Translations under genes and position numbers: made by a program
The notes under the pieces: generated by a model
Databases searched by the model: none
What the model was told of the DNA's origin: nothing
Seen by the model: only the letters and a program-made list of their open reading frames with translations
Shown: piece after piece, positions 17,521 to 26,926 of the stretch
Numbering within the stretch: the stretch's first letter is position 1
Layout of the letters: each line of letters starts with the position of its first letter
Assembly: GCF_001667185.1 (NCBI RefSeq)
Contig: NZ_LZIC01000050.1
Location: 1-64,000, forward strand
Reading direction: 5' to 3'
Length of the DNA: 64,000 nt
DNA from: Mycobacterium sp. 852002-50816_SCH5313054-b
GTDB taxonomy: Bacteria; Actinomycetota; Actinomycetes; Mycobacteriales; Mycobacteriaceae

Positions 17521-18342
17521 GTGAGCCATGTGACGGCGCGTCGACGCGCGCAGCATCTCACCGCCGATCGGGCCGTCACCCGACCGGAAACCCTGGCCGT
17601 CGAGGAGCCGTTGGAGATCCGCGTCAACGGCGCCCCGGTCACGGTGACGATGCGCACCCCCGGCTCGGATTTCGAACTGGCGCAAGGGTTTCTGCTTACC
17701 GAGGGGGTCATCGCGGGCCGCGACGACGTGCTGACCATCCGCTACTGCGGCGGCCGCGGCGAGGACGGAACCAACACCTACAACGTCGTGGACGTGACCC
17801 TGGCTCCCGGGGTCGAACCGCCCGAGCTGGACGTCACCCGCAACTTCTACACCACCTCGTCGTGCGGGGTGTGCGGCAAGGCGTCGCTGGAGGCGGTGCG
17901 GCTGACGAGCCGCTTCTCGCCCGGCGCGGATCCGGCGACCGTCGCCGCGGCCACGCTGAAGGCCATGCCCGACCAACTTCGCTCCGCGCAAAAGGTTTTC
18001 GACAGCACCGGGGGGCTGCACGCCGCGGCCCTGTTCGGCGTCGACGGCACCGCGCTGGTGGCGCGCGAGGACATTGGCAGGCACAACGCGGTCGACAAGG
18101 TGATCGGCTGGGCACTGGAGCATGAGCGGGTACCGCTGCAGGCCTGCATTCTCCTGGTCAGCGGGCGGGCGTCGTTCGAGTTGACGCAAAAGGCCGTGAT
18201 GGCAGGGATTCCCGTGCTGGCGGCGGTGTCGGCGCCGTCGTCGCTGGCGGTGTCGCTGGCCGAGGACGCCGGGCTGACGCTGGTGGCCTTCCTGCGCAAG
18301 GACTCGATGAACGTCTACACCAGGGCGGACCGCGTCACGTAG
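17521..18342 (+). CDS. fdhD: Formate dehydrogenase accessory sulfurtransferase FdhD
   Basis: 273 residues. It carries the persulfide motif C-G-V-C-G-K with Cys115 and Cys118. FdhD receives sulfur from a cysteine desulfurase and passes it to the molybdenum (Mo-bisMGD) cofactor of formate dehydrogenases. Other conserved pieces are [45 protein letters not shown] and [12 protein letters not shown] start. No formate dehydrogenase gene is adjacent, so the client enzyme must be elsewhere. Confidence 0.96.
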   Translation: MSHVTARRRAQHLTADRAVTRPETLAVEEPLEIRVNGAPVTVTMRTPGSDFELAQGFLLTEGVIAGRDDVLTIRYCGGRGEDGTNTYNVVDVTLAPGVEPPELDVTRNFYTTSSCGVCGKASLEAVRLTSRFSPGADPATVAAATLKAMPDQLRSAQKVFDSTGGLHAAALFGVDGTALVAREDIGRHNAVDKVIGWALEHERVPLQACILLVSGRASFELTQKAVMAGIPVLAAVSAPSSLAVSLAEDAGLTLVAFLRKDSMNVYTRADRVT

Positions 18343-18445
18343 TCGCTGTGGATGGGCGCCCGACTGGGGATAACCCGGTGTTTGCGGCGGGCGCGGGCGG
18401 CAGTGGCGGTCCGCCCTGTCGCGGTCAACGGGCACCGTGGCCCCC

Positions 18446-18823
18446 ATGACGACCCATAAGACGATGACTCGTGTCCAGCTGGGCGCGATGGGCGAGGCGC
18501 TCGCCGTGGATCACCTGACCCGGATGGGGTTGCGGATCCTGGGCCGCAACTGGCGCTGCCGCTACGGCGAGCTGGACGTGATCGCCGCCGACGAGGCCAC
18601 CCGCACCGTGGTCTTCGTCGAGGTGAAGACCCGCACCGGCGACGGCTACGGCGGGCTGGCGCACGCGGTGACACCGCGGAAGGTCTGGCGGTTGCGCCGG
18701 CTGGCCGGGCTGTGGCTGGCCGGCCAGGACAGGCGGTGGGCGGCGCTGCGCATCGACGTGATCGGCGTGCGGGTCGGGCGCCGCCGGATCCCGGAGATCA
18801 CCCACTTGCAGGGAGTCGGCTGA
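18446..18823 (+). CDS. yraN: UPF0102 / YraN family endonuclease-like protein
   Basis: 125 residues. It has the restriction-endonuclease-like fold of the YraN family: LGAMGEALAVDHL, GELDVIA and VFVEVKTRTG with the E-x-K catalytic-like pair, and ITHLQG at the end. Function is not settled; the gene travels with comM and dprA across bacteria, which suggests DNA processing. ATG 18446 is chosen by the family N-terminus; GTG 18437 is also in frame. Its TGA overlaps the ATG of comM by one base. Confidence 0.88.
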   Translation: MTTHKTMTRVQLGAMGEALAVDHLTRMGLRILGRNWRCRYGELDVIAADEATRTVVFVEVKTRTGDGYGGLAHAVTPRKVWRLRRLAGLWLAGQDRRWAALRIDVIGVRVGRRRIPEITHLQGVG

Positions 18824-20334
18824 TGGCGCTCGGGCGGGCGTTCTCGGTCGGGGTGCGCGGATTGGACGGCGCGACAGTGGAAATCGAGGCCGACATCTCG
18901 TCCGGCCTTCCCGGGGTGCACCTGGTGGGCCTCGCCGATGCGGCCCTGCAGGAGTCGCGCGACCGGGTCCGGGCGGCGGTCACCAACTGCGGCAACGACT
19001 GGCCCCAGGCCCGGCTCACGCTCGCGCTGTCGCCGGCGACGCTGCCGAAGATGGGGTCGGTTTACGACATCGCCTTGGCCGCCGCGGTGCTGTCGGCGCA
19101 GCGCAAGCGCCCGTGGGAGCGGCTGGAGAAGACGGTGCTGCTGGGTGAGCTCTCGCTGGACGGCCGGGTGCGCCCGGTGCGCGGGGTCCTGCCGGCGGTG
19201 CTGGCCGCCAAGCGCGACGGCTGGCCGGCCGTCGTCGTCCCGGTGGACAACCTGGCCGAGGCCAGCCTGATCGACGGGATCGACGTCTGGGGCGTGCGCA
19301 CGCTGCGGCACTTGCAGGGTTGGCTTAGTGGCTCCGGCGGGCTGGAGCCCAGGATCGGCGCGGGGCCCACGGACCCGGAGCCGGCGGCGGATCTGGCCGA
19401 CGTGATCGGACAGGCGCAGGCGCGGTTCGCGGTGGAGGTCGCGGCCGCCGGGGCGCATCACCTCATGCTGACCGGGCCGCCCGGGGTGGGCAAAACGATG
19501 CTGGCGCAACGCCTTCCGGGATTGTTGCCGCCGCTGTCGGACGGTGAGTCCCTCGAGGTGACCGCGATCCACTCGGTGGCCGGGTTGCTGACGGCGGACA
19601 CGCCGCTGATCACCAGGGCGCCGTTCGTGGCGCCGCACCACAGCTCCAGCGTCGCGGCGCTCGTCGGCGGGGGATCGGGGATGGCGCGCCCGGGCGCCGT
19701 CAGCCGGGCGCACCGCGGGGTGCTGTTCCTCGACGAATGCGCCGAGATCAGCGTCAGCGCGCTGGAAGCCCTGCGAACCCCGTTGGAGGACGGGGAGATT
19801 CGCCTCGCCCGACGCGACGGCGTGGCTTGTTACCCCGCCCGCTTCCAGCTGGTGCTGGCCGCCAACCCGTGCCCGTGCGCGCCGGCGGACCCGCAGGACT
19901 GCCTGTGCGCGGCCGCGGCCAAACGCCGCTACCTGGGCAAGCTGTCCGGGCCCCTGATGGATCGGGTCGACCTGCGGGTGGAGATGCATCCGGTGCGTGC
20001 CGGGGCGTTCGCGGTCACCGCGGGGGAATCGACGGCGCAGGTGCGCCGGCGGGTGGCGGCGGCCCGCGACGCGGCCGCCGAACGCTGGAAACCACACGGT
20101 TTCCGCACCAACGCCGAGGTCAGCGGGACGTTGCTGCGGCGCAAGTTTCGCCCCAGCAACGCCGCGATGGAGCCGCTGAAAAGGGCGCTGGACCACGGGC
20201 TGCTCAGCATCCGCGGCCTGGACCGCACGTTGCGGGTCGCGTGGAGCCTGGCGGACCTGGCCGGCCGGGTCTCGCCGGGGCTTGACGAGGTCTCCACCGC
20301 GCTCAGCTTCCGGCAGCCGGGGGCGCGGCGATGA
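18823..20334 (+). CDS. comM: YifB/ComM-family AAA ATPase (Mg-chelatase-like)
   Basis: 503 residues. An N-terminal YifB/Lon-like domain (GLPGVHLVGLADAALQESRDRVRAA) is followed by an AAA+ module with Walker A GPPGVGKT at about residues 217-224 and Walker B LFLDECAE. The zinc/cysteine segment NPCPCAPADPQDCLCA and a C-terminal Mg-chelatase-type domain complete it. ComM homologues are hexameric helicases that drive branch migration during natural transformation. It is linked by overlaps to yraN and dprA, giving a DNA-processing operon. Confidence 0.93.
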   Translation: MALGRAFSVGVRGLDGATVEIEADISSGLPGVHLVGLADAALQESRDRVRAAVTNCGNDWPQARLTLALSPATLPKMGSVYDIALAAAVLSAQRKRPWERLEKTVLLGELSLDGRVRPVRGVLPAVLAAKRDGWPAVVVPVDNLAEASLIDGIDVWGVRTLRHLQGWLSGSGGLEPRIGAGPTDPEPAADLADVIGQAQARFAVEVAAAGAHHLMLTGPPGVGKTMLAQRLPGLLPPLSDGESLEVTAIHSVAGLLTADTPLITRAPFVAPHHSSSVAALVGGGSGMARPGAVSRAHRGVLFLDECAEISVSALEALRTPLEDGEIRLARRDGVACYPARFQLVLAANPCPCAPADPQDCLCAAAAKRRYLGKLSGPLMDRVDLRVEMHPVRAGAFAVTAGESTAQVRRRVAAARDAAAERWKPHGFRTNAEVSGTLLRRKFRPSNAAMEPLKRALDHGLLSIRGLDRTLRVAWSLADLAGRVSPGLDEVSTALSFRQPGARR

Positions 20335-21494
20335 ACGATCCGGTGTCGCTGGCGTGGGCCTACCTGTCCCGGGTGGCCGAACCGCCCTGCCAGCCGCTCG
20401 CCGCGCTGGTACGACGCGTGGGCCCGGTGGAGGCTGCCGACCGGGTCCGGCGCGGGTCGGTCGATGCCGAGCTGGCGCGGCACACCGAGGCCAGGCGCGA
20501 AATAGACCGGGCCGCGGCGGATCTCGAGCTTCTCGGCGACCGCGCCGGGCGATTGATCACACCCGACTGCGACGAGTGGCCGCTGCTCGCGTTCGCGGCC
20601 TTCGGAAACGCCGAGGTCAGGTCGCGCGGCGGGCCGCCGATGGTGTTGTGGGCGATGGGCCCCGAGCGCCTCGACGAGGTGGCCCACCGCGCGGCCGCGG
20701 TGGTCGGGACCCGCGCCGCGACCGCCTACGGCGAGCAGGTGGCCGCCGACCTGGCCGCCGGGCTGGTCGAGCGCGACGTCACGGTGGTCTCCGGCGGCGC
20801 CTACGGCATCGACGGCGCGGCGCACCGCGCCGCGCTGGATTGCGAGGGAAGCACCGTGGCCGTCTTGGCGGGCGGTCTCGACATCCCTTATCCCGCAGGA
20901 CATTCCGGGCTGCTGCATCGCGTCGGCCGAACCGGGCTGTTGTTCAGCGAATACCCGCCGGGGGTCCGCCCGGCCCGGCACCGGTTTCTCACCCGCAACC
21001 GCCTGGTCGCCGCGGTCGCGGGGGCGGCGGTGGTGGTGGAGGCGGGCCTGCGCAGCGGCGCCGCGAACACCGCCGCCTGGGCACGGGCGCTGGGCCGGGT
21101 GGTGGCCGCGGTGCCCGGGCCGGTGACCTCCTCGGCCTCGGCGGGCTGTCACGCGCTGCTGCGCAATGGCGCGCAGCTGGTCACCCGCGCCGACGACGTC
21201 GTCGAGCTGGTGGGCCGCATCGGTGAGCTGGCACCCGAACAATCGCGCCCCACCACCGCACTCGACGGGCTGGGCGACACCGAGCGCCGGGTGTTTGAGG
21301 CCTTGCCCGGCCGCGGCGCCGCCACCGTCGACGAGGTCGCCGTCGCGTCGGCGCTGCCCCCGCAGCAGGTGCTCGGGCCGCTGGCGATCCTCGAGCTGGC
21401 CGGGTTGGCGCAGCGCCAGGACGGGCGGTGGCGGATCGTCCGGGCCGCCGGCCGCCACTCCGCGGCCGGGAGCTCAGCGGCGCGGCTCGTATAG
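20331..21494 (+). CDS. dprA: DNA processing protein DprA (Smf)
   Basis: 387 residues. The DprA Rossmann domain has AVVGTRAATAYGEQVA, SGGAYGIDGAAHRAAL, TVAVLAGGLDIPYPAGH, FSEYPPG and the late SGAANTAAWAR. A C-terminal winged-helix domain follows (DEVAVASALPPQQVLGPLAILELAGL). DprA loads RecA on incoming single-stranded DNA; its role in mycobacteria is unproven. ATGA overlap with comM. A TATAGT at 21490-21495, inside its end, may serve viuB. Confidence 0.93.
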   Translation: MNDPVSLAWAYLSRVAEPPCQPLAALVRRVGPVEAADRVRRGSVDAELARHTEARREIDRAAADLELLGDRAGRLITPDCDEWPLLAFAAFGNAEVRSRGGPPMVLWAMGPERLDEVAHRAAAVVGTRAATAYGEQVAADLAAGLVERDVTVVSGGAYGIDGAAHRAALDCEGSTVAVLAGGLDIPYPAGHSGLLHRVGRTGLLFSEYPPGVRPARHRFLTRNRLVAAVAGAAVVVEAGLRSGAANTAAWARALGRVVAAVPGPVTSSASAGCHALLRNGAQLVTRADDVVELVGRIGELAPEQSRPTTALDGLGDTERRVFEALPGRGAATVDEVAVASALPPQQVLGPLAILELAGLAQRQDGRWRIVRAAGRHSAAGSSAARLV

Positions 21495-21526
21495 TCGACG
21501 GGGGTCGGGTCTGGACAGGAGGACAA

Positions 21527-22375
21527 GTGGCGGGTCGACCTCTGCAAAGCTTCGAAGTTGTCCGCACCGAGCAACTCACCCGGCATATGGTTCGGGTGGT
21601 GCTCGGCAGCCGTCATTTCGACACGTTCACGCCCAGCAAGTTCACCGACTCCTACGTCAAGCTGGCATTCGTCGCCGAGGACGTCGACGTGGCCGGGCTG
21701 CCGCAGCCGTTGACCCTGGACAGCTTCGCCGACCTGTCGCCGGAGAAGAGGCCTTCGGTGCGGACCATGACGGTCCGCGGCGTCGACGTCGCTGCCCGCG
21801 AGCTGACCTTGGACATCGTGGTGCACGGCGAGCACGGGATCGCGGGCGCGTGGGCGGCGTCGGCCCGGCCCGGTCAGCCGATCTACCTGATGGGCCCCGG
21901 CGGCGCCTACACCCCCGACCCGGCCGCCGACTGGCACCTGCTGGCAGGCGACGAATCGGCGCTCCCGGCCATCGGCGCCGCGCTGGAAGCGTTGCCCCCC
22001 AACGCCGTCGGCAAGGCCTTCCTCGAGGTCGCCGGGCCCGAAGACGAGATCCCGCTGACCGCGCCGGAGAACGTCGAGGTGAGCTGGGTCTACCGCGGCG
22101 GCCGCGCCGACCTGGTGCCCGAGGACCGCGCCGGGGATTTCGCGCCGCTCATCGAGGCGGTCACCACCGCCCCGTGGCTGCCCGGGCAGGTGCACGTGTT
22201 CATCCACGGCGAGGCCCAGGCCGTCATGCACAACCTGCGGCCCTACATCCGCAAAGAGCGTGGCGTGGACGCGAAATGGGCGTCGTCGATCTCGGGTTAC
22301 TGGCGGCGTGGCCGCACCGAGGAGACGTTCCGGCAGTGGAAGAGGGAACTGGCCGAGGCGGAGGCGGGCGCTTAA
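21527..22375 (+). CDS. viuB: Siderophore-interacting flavoprotein (ViuB/SIP family)
   Basis: 282 residues. It is a FAD-binding ferredoxin-reductase-like protein: RPSVRTMTVRG for FAD/pyridine contacts, VVHGEHGIAGAWA, GPGGAYTP, LLAGDESALPAI, then HVFIHGEAQAV and the C-terminal SGYWRRGRTEE. SIP proteins reduce ferric siderophores to release iron in the cytoplasm; M. tuberculosis Rv2895c is the positional match (mycobactin/carboxymycobactin is the likely substrate, by inference). GTG 21527 is supported by an AGGAGGA site. The next gene starts 3 bp after its stop. Confidence 0.92.
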   Translation: MAGRPLQSFEVVRTEQLTRHMVRVVLGSRHFDTFTPSKFTDSYVKLAFVAEDVDVAGLPQPLTLDSFADLSPEKRPSVRTMTVRGVDVAARELTLDIVVHGEHGIAGAWAASARPGQPIYLMGPGGAYTPDPAADWHLLAGDESALPAIGAALEALPPNAVGKAFLEVAGPEDEIPLTAPENVEVSWVYRGGRADLVPEDRAGDFAPLIEAVTTAPWLPGQVHVFIHGEAQAVMHNLRPYIRKERGVDAKWASSISGYWRRGRTEETFRQWKRELAEAEAGA

Positions 22376-22378
22376 CCC

Positions 22379-23542
22379 ATGGCCCACTTCGGCGACTACC
22401 AGAACGAGATCTACCTGCAGGGCCTGGCCGGAGTGGTGCCGCCGCTGCCGATGGCCTTCGCGGAGTTGGAGGCCAAGGCCGCCACGGCGCTGCCACCCTC
22501 GGTCTGGTCCTACGTCGCGGGCGGGGCCGGCGACGAGCGCACGCAGCGGGCCAACTGCACGGCCTTCGACGGGTGGGGCCTGATCCCGCGCATGTTCGTC
22601 GGCGCCGCCCAACGCGACCTGTCCGTCGAGCTGTTCGGCATGACCCTGCCATCGCCGGTCTTCATGGCGCCCATCGGCGTCATCGGCCTGTGCGCCCAGG
22701 ACGGCCACGGCGACCTGGCCACCGCGCGCGCGGCCGCGCGCACCGGCGTCCCGATGGTGGCCTCGACGTTGACGGTCGACCCGATGGAGGACGTCGGCGC
22801 CGCCCTGGGCGACACCCCCGGCTTCTTCCAGCTGTACACACCGACCGACCGCGACCTGGCCGCCAGCCTGGTCCAGCGCGCCGAGGCCGCGGGCTTCAAG
22901 GGCATCGTGGTCACCCTCGACACCTGGGTCACCGGGTGGCGCCCCCGCGACCTGGGCACGTCGAACTTCCCGCAACTGCGCGGGCATTGCCTGGCCAACT
23001 ACACCAGCGACCCCGTCTTCCGCGCCGGCCTGCCGCGGCCGCCTGAGGAGGACCCGCAGGGCGCCACGCTGCGCTGGGTCCAGGTCTTCGGAAACCCCCT
23101 GACCTGGGACGACCTGCCCTGGCTGCGCTCGCTGACCGACCTGCCGCTGCTGGTGAAGGGGATCTGCCACCCCGACGACGCGCGGCGCGCCATCGACGGC
23201 GGCGTCGACGGCATCTACTGCTCCAACCACGGCGGGCGGCAAGCCAACGGCGGCCTGCCCGCGATCGACTGCCTGCCGGGGGTGGTGGCGGCCGCCGACG
23301 GGCTGCCGGTGCTCTTCGACTCCGGCATCCGCAGCGGCGCCGACGTCGTCAAGGCGCTCGCGCTGGGCGCGACGGCGGTCGGCATCGGCCGCCCGTACGC
23401 CTACGGCCTGGCCCTCGGCGGCGTCGACGGCATCGTGCACGTGCTGCGGGCGATCCTCGCCGAGGCCGACCTGATCATGGCCGTCGACGGTTATCCCACC
23501 CGCAAAGATCTCACCCCGGACACGCTCCGGCGCGTCACCTGA
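22379..23542 (+). CDS. FMN-dependent alpha-hydroxy-acid oxidase, lactate 2-monooxygenase-like
   Basis: 387 residues in a TIM-barrel FMN oxidoreductase fold. Family motifs are [10 protein letters not shown], the Pro/Ile-rich [30 protein letters not shown], the catalytic [11 protein letters not shown] and [19 protein letters not shown], and it ends in a C-terminal cap. Length and start resemble M. smegmatis lactate 2-monooxygenase, which converts lactate and O2 to acetate, CO2 and water; lactate dehydrogenase or another 2-hydroxy-acid oxidase is the alternative. It follows viuB by 3 bp, probably in one operon. It is not in the M. tuberculosis order at this place (from memory). Confidence 0.87.
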   Translation: MAHFGDYQNEIYLQGLAGVVPPLPMAFAELEAKAATALPPSVWSYVAGGAGDERTQRANCTAFDGWGLIPRMFVGAAQRDLSVELFGMTLPSPVFMAPIGVIGLCAQDGHGDLATARAAARTGVPMVASTLTVDPMEDVGAALGDTPGFFQLYTPTDRDLAASLVQRAEAAGFKGIVVTLDTWVTGWRPRDLGTSNFPQLRGHCLANYTSDPVFRAGLPRPPEEDPQGATLRWVQVFGNPLTWDDLPWLRSLTDLPLLVKGICHPDDARRAIDGGVDGIYCSNHGGRQANGGLPAIDCLPGVVAAADGLPVLFDSGIRSGADVVKALALGATAVGIGRPYAYGLALGGVDGIVHVLRAILAEADLIMAVDGYPTRKDLTPDTLRRVT

Positions 23543-23574
23543 GCCCAAGCCCCGGCGCCTGCGAACGTAAAGGC

Positions 23575-24465
23575 GTGGAGGCGATCCTCGACGAGTTCGA
23601 CCAGTACCTGGACCTGCAATGCGGCCGCTCGGCGCACACCCGCCGCGCGTACCTCGGTGACCTGCGCTCGCTGTTCGCGTTCCTCGACGGCCGGGGCCTG
23701 GAGGCGCTGAGCCTGCCGGTGCTGCGGGCGTGGCTTGCCGCGGCCGCCGGTGCCGGCGCGGCCCGCACCACGTTGGCCCGTCGCACCTCGGCGATCAAGG
23801 CGTTCACCGCGTGGGCGGCGCGGCGCGGCCTGCTCGCGGCGGATCCGGCCGTCCGGCTGCAGGTGCCCAAGGCGCACCGCACCCTGCCGTCGGTGCTACG
23901 CCAGGATCAGGCGCTCGACGCAATGGCCGCCGCGAAATCCGGTGCCCAGCAAGGCGATCCGCTCGCGTTGCGAGACCGCCTGATCGTCGAGCTGTTGTAC
24001 GCCAGCGGAATCCGGGTCAGCGAGCTGTGCGGCCTGGACCTCGACGACGTGGACGCCCACCATCGGCTGGTCCGGGTGCTCGGCAAGGGCAACAAGCAGC
24101 GCACCGTGCCGTTCGGGATGCCGGCCGCCGAGGCCCTGACCGCGTGGCTGACCGACGGCCGCCCCGCCCTGGTGACCGCGGACTCCGGGCCGGCGCTGCT
24201 GCTCGGCGCGCGCGGCCGGCGGCTCGACGTGCGTCAGGCCCGCACCGTCGTGCACCAGACCGTCGCCGCGGTGGACGGCGCGCCCGACATGGGGCCGCAC
24301 GGGCTGCGGCACAGCGCGGCCACGCACCTGCTGGAAGGCGGCGCCGACCTGCGCGTCGTCCAGGAGCTGCTCGGCCATTCCAGTTTGGCGACCACCCAGC
24401 TCTACACCCATGTCGCGGTGTCGCGGCTGCGGGCGGTGCACGACCAGGCGCATCCGCGGGCGTGA
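23575..24465 (+). CDS. xerC: Tyrosine recombinase XerC
   Basis: 296 residues. The N-terminal SAM-like core-binding domain ([19 protein letters not shown]) is followed by the catalytic domain. The latter has Arg in [12 protein letters not shown], the [11 protein letters not shown] beta hairpin, H-x-x-R in [20 protein letters not shown] and the nucleophile Tyr in QLYTH near residue 276. Together with XerD it resolves chromosome dimers at dif. GTG start. It is convergent with the M23 peptidase gene, 13 bp away. This is the housekeeping XerC, not a phage integrase. Confidence 0.95.
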   Translation: MEAILDEFDQYLDLQCGRSAHTRRAYLGDLRSLFAFLDGRGLEALSLPVLRAWLAAAAGAGAARTTLARRTSAIKAFTAWAARRGLLAADPAVRLQVPKAHRTLPSVLRQDQALDAMAAAKSGAQQGDPLALRDRLIVELLYASGIRVSELCGLDLDDVDAHHRLVRVLGKGNKQRTVPFGMPAAEALTAWLTDGRPALVTADSGPALLLGARGRRLDVRQARTVVHQTVAAVDGAPDMGPHGLRHSAATHLLEGGADLRVVQELLGHSSLATTQLYTHVAVSRLRAVHDQAHPRA

Positions 24466-24478
24466 CGGCCGGGGCGAC

Positions 24479-25012
24479 CTACCCGCCGAGCGGCTTCAGC
24501 CGGATCGGCGTCGACCTCAACAGCCCCAGCGGGTCGACGTAGTCGGCGCCCGACGCGGGCCCCCACATCGCCCCCCAGTGCAGGCAGGCCGCGGCCCGGC
24601 AGCCGGCGTGCCCGGCCTCCAGCGACCCGATCACGGTCCCGGCCGTCACCGCCTGGCCGGCGCGCACCACCGCCCGGACCGGCTCGTAGCTGGTGCGCAA
24701 CCCGCCGGGATGCGCCAGTGAGACCACGGGCCGCCCGGCCAACAGCCCGGCGAACACCACGGTCGCGGGGCCGGCGGCGTAGACCGGCTGACCCGGGGAG
24801 CCCGGCAGGTCCACGCCCCGGTGCCCGGGATGCCAGTCGGGCGACGGGGCGTCGAATCCGCGGGCTTGCCGGTCCAGGGCCGGCGGCGGCCGCAGCGGCC
24901 AGTCCAGCCGCACGTCGTCGGCCCGCGCCGGCGCGGCGCACAGCAGTGCCAGGATCAGGAGCATCGCCGGCCGCACTGGGCGAGTACAGCGGGGCCCGCG
25001 CGACCCCGCCAC
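24479..25012 (-). CDS. Secreted M23-family (LytM-like) peptidase domain protein
   Basis: 177 residues. An N-terminal signal sequence (MLLILALLCAAPARA after a short Arg-rich start) leads to a LytM domain. First zinc motif H-R-G-V-D at about 64-68, HPGGLRTSYEPV in the middle, and C-L-H-W in the last motif. Cysteines in GCRAAACLHW may form a disulfide. M23 proteins cut peptidoglycan cross-links or act as activators when zinc ligands are missing; the HxH element here is L-H-W, so catalytic competence is uncertain. GTG 25012 is weakly supported and ATG 24964 would also give a signal peptide. Similar to Rv2891. Confidence 0.82.
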   Translation of the reverse strand: MAGSRGPRCTRPVRPAMLLILALLCAAPARADDVRLDWPLRPPPALDRQARGFDAPSPDWHPGHRGVDLPGSPGQPVYAAGPATVVFAGLLAGRPVVSLAHPGGLRTSYEPVRAVVRAGQAVTAGTVIGSLEAGHAGCRAAACLHWGAMWGPASGADYVDPLGLLRSTPIRLKPLGG

Positions 25013-25021
25013 TCACCGCTG

Positions 25022-25215
25022 TGGAAAAAGCACCTGCTGAGACGGTGTAAACTCCTGGTCGCAGCTCGTTAGCGGGCTGACTTCGCGCGCCTGCAACCAA
25101 GAGATTGCCGTGCGGTCCCGTCCGGGACATCCAGGACGGGTGCGGCATTCCGCAGGCGCCAGGGCCCGGCTTCACCCGATGCCGGGCGACAACCGACAAC
25201 AAAGGAATCGCGGCA
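25022..25215 (+). promoter_or_regulatory. rpsB promoter and two-hairpin leader
   Basis: TGTAAACT (-10 TAAACT at 25048-25053, extended TG) gives a ~155-nt leader. Hairpin A spans 25107-25146 (CCCGTCC against GGACGGG, with an outer GCCG/CGGC pair). Hairpin B spans 25164-25187 (GCCCGGC, 10-nt loop, GCCGGGC). AAAGGAA precedes the rpsB ATG. Structured leaders before rpsB-tsf mediate S2 autoregulation in other bacteria; here it is inferred. Confidence 0.5.
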
Positions 25216-26067
25216 ATGGCTGTCGTAACCATGAAGCAGCTGCTTGACAGCGGCACCCACTTCGGGCATCAGACCCGTCGCTGGAATCCCAAGATGAAGC
25301 GGTTCATCTTCACCGACCGCAACGGCATCTACATCATCGACCTGCAGCAGACGCTGACCTTCATCGACAAGGCGTACGAGTTCGTCAAGGAAACCGTCGC
25401 CCACGGAGGCACGGTGCTGTTCGTCGGCACCAAGAAGCAGGCGCAGGAGTCCGTTGCGGCCGAGGCGACCCGCGTCGGCATGCCGTACGTCAACCAGCGC
25501 TGGCTGGGCGGCATGCTCACCAACTTCTCCACGGTGCACAAGCGGCTGCAGCGCCTCAAGGAGCTCGAGGCGATGGAGCAGACCGGCGGCTTCGAGGGTC
25601 GCACCAAGAAGGAGATCCTGGGCCTGACCCGCGAGAAGAACAAGCTGGAGCGCAGCCTCGGCGGCATCCGCGACATGAACAAGGTGCCGTCGGCGATCTG
25701 GGTCGTCGACACCAACAAGGAGCACATTGCCGTCGGCGAGGCCCGCAAGCTCAATATCCCGGTCATCGCGATCCTGGACACCAACTGCGACCCCGACGAG
25801 GTCGACTACCCGATCCCGGGCAACGACGACGCGATCCGCTCCGCCGCCCTGCTGACCAAGGTGATCGCCTCCGCGGTCGCCGAGGGCCTGCAGGCGCGCG
25901 CCGGGCTGGGCCGCGGCGACGGCAAGCCCGAGGCGGAGTCCGCCGAGCCGCTGGCCGAATGGGAGCAGGAGCTGCTGGCCTCGGCCACAGCAACGGCCGC
26001 CGCCACCGCTACCGCCCCCACCGACGCCGCTGCGGGCCCCACCGAATCGACAACTGACCCTTCATAG
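25216..26067 (+). CDS. rpsB: 30S ribosomal protein uS2
   Basis: 283 residues. It has the full uS2 fold: [52 protein letters not shown], and [17 protein letters not shown] through [15 protein letters not shown]. The Ala/Thr-rich C-terminal extension of ~45 residues is typical of mycobacteria. ATG 25216 is preceded by AAAGGAA. tsf follows 12 bp later. Confidence 0.98.
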   Translation: MAVVTMKQLLDSGTHFGHQTRRWNPKMKRFIFTDRNGIYIIDLQQTLTFIDKAYEFVKETVAHGGTVLFVGTKKQAQESVAAEATRVGMPYVNQRWLGGMLTNFSTVHKRLQRLKELEAMEQTGGFEGRTKKEILGLTREKNKLERSLGGIRDMNKVPSAIWVVDTNKEHIAVGEARKLNIPVIAILDTNCDPDEVDYPIPGNDDAIRSAALLTKVIASAVAEGLQARAGLGRGDGKPEAESAEPLAEWEQELLASATATAAATATAPTDAAAGPTESTTDPS

Positions 26068-26079
26068 GAAGGCTGACCA

Positions 26080-26895
26080 TTGGCGAATTTCACCGCTGCC
26101 GACGTCAAGCGGCTTCGGGAACTCACCGGCGCCGGCATGCTCGACTGCAAGAACGCGCTGGCCGAGACGGACGGCGACTTCGACAAGGCCGTTGAGGCGC
26201 TGCGGATCAAGGGCGCCAAGGACGTCGGCAAGCGCGCCGAGCGGGCCACGGCCGAGGGACTGGTCGCCGCCAAGGGCGGCGCGCTGATCGAGCTGAACAG
26301 CGAGACCGACTTCGTCGCCAAGAACGCCGAGTTCCAGAAGCTTGCCGACCAGGTCGTCGAGGCCGCGCTGCAGGCCAAGGCCACCGACGTCGGCGCCCTC
26401 AAGGTCGCCAAGATCGGCGACACGACCGTCGAGCAGGCCATCGCCGACCTGTCGGCCAAGATCGGCGAGAAGCTCGAACTGCGCCGCGTGCAGTACTTCG
26501 ACGGTAACGTCGAGGCCTACCTGCACAAGCGCGCGGCCGACTTGCCGCCGGCCGTCGGCGTGCTGGTCGAGTTCGAGGGCGAGAGCCAGGACGCGGCGCA
26601 TGCCGTCGCACTGCAGATCGCGGCGCTGAAGGCCCGCTACCTGTCCCGCGACGACGTCCCCGAGGACGTGGTGGCCAGCGAGCGCCGCATCGCCGAGGAG
26701 ACCGCCAAGGCCGAGGGCAAGCCCGAGCAGGCGCTGCCCAAGATCGTCGAGGGCCGCCTCAACGGCTTCTTCAAGGACGCCGTGCTGCTCGAGCAGCCGT
26801 CGGTGTCCGACAACAAGAAGACCGTCAAGGCCCTGCTCGACGAGGCCGGGGTGACGGTGACGCGGTTCGTTCGCTTTGAGGTGGGTCAGGCTTAA
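26080..26895 (+). CDS. tsf: Elongation factor Ts
   Basis: 271 residues. It is the nucleotide exchange factor for EF-Tu. The N-terminal UBA-like domain has [19 protein letters not shown], and the signature [14 protein letters not shown] and core/dimer domains follow up to [16 protein letters not shown] start at 26080 gives the conserved [16 protein letters not shown] lies ~6 nt before it. Co-transcribed with rpsB. Confidence 0.98.
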   Translation: MANFTAADVKRLRELTGAGMLDCKNALAETDGDFDKAVEALRIKGAKDVGKRAERATAEGLVAAKGGALIELNSETDFVAKNAEFQKLADQVVEAALQAKATDVGALKVAKIGDTTVEQAIADLSAKIGEKLELRRVQYFDGNVEAYLHKRAADLPPAVGVLVEFEGESQDAAHAVALQIAALKARYLSRDDVPEDVVASERRIAEETAKAEGKPEQALPKIVEGRLNGFFKDAVLLEQPSVSDNKKTVKALLDEAGVTVTRFVRFEVGQA

Positions 26896-26926
26896 CCGGC
26901 GCGCCACAGCGGCTAGCGTCGTTGTC

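Noticed and set aside
23575-24465. Phage integrase / mobile island marker
   Set aside because: The tyrosine recombinase is housekeeping XerC in its usual place; there are no attachment-site repeats or phage genes.
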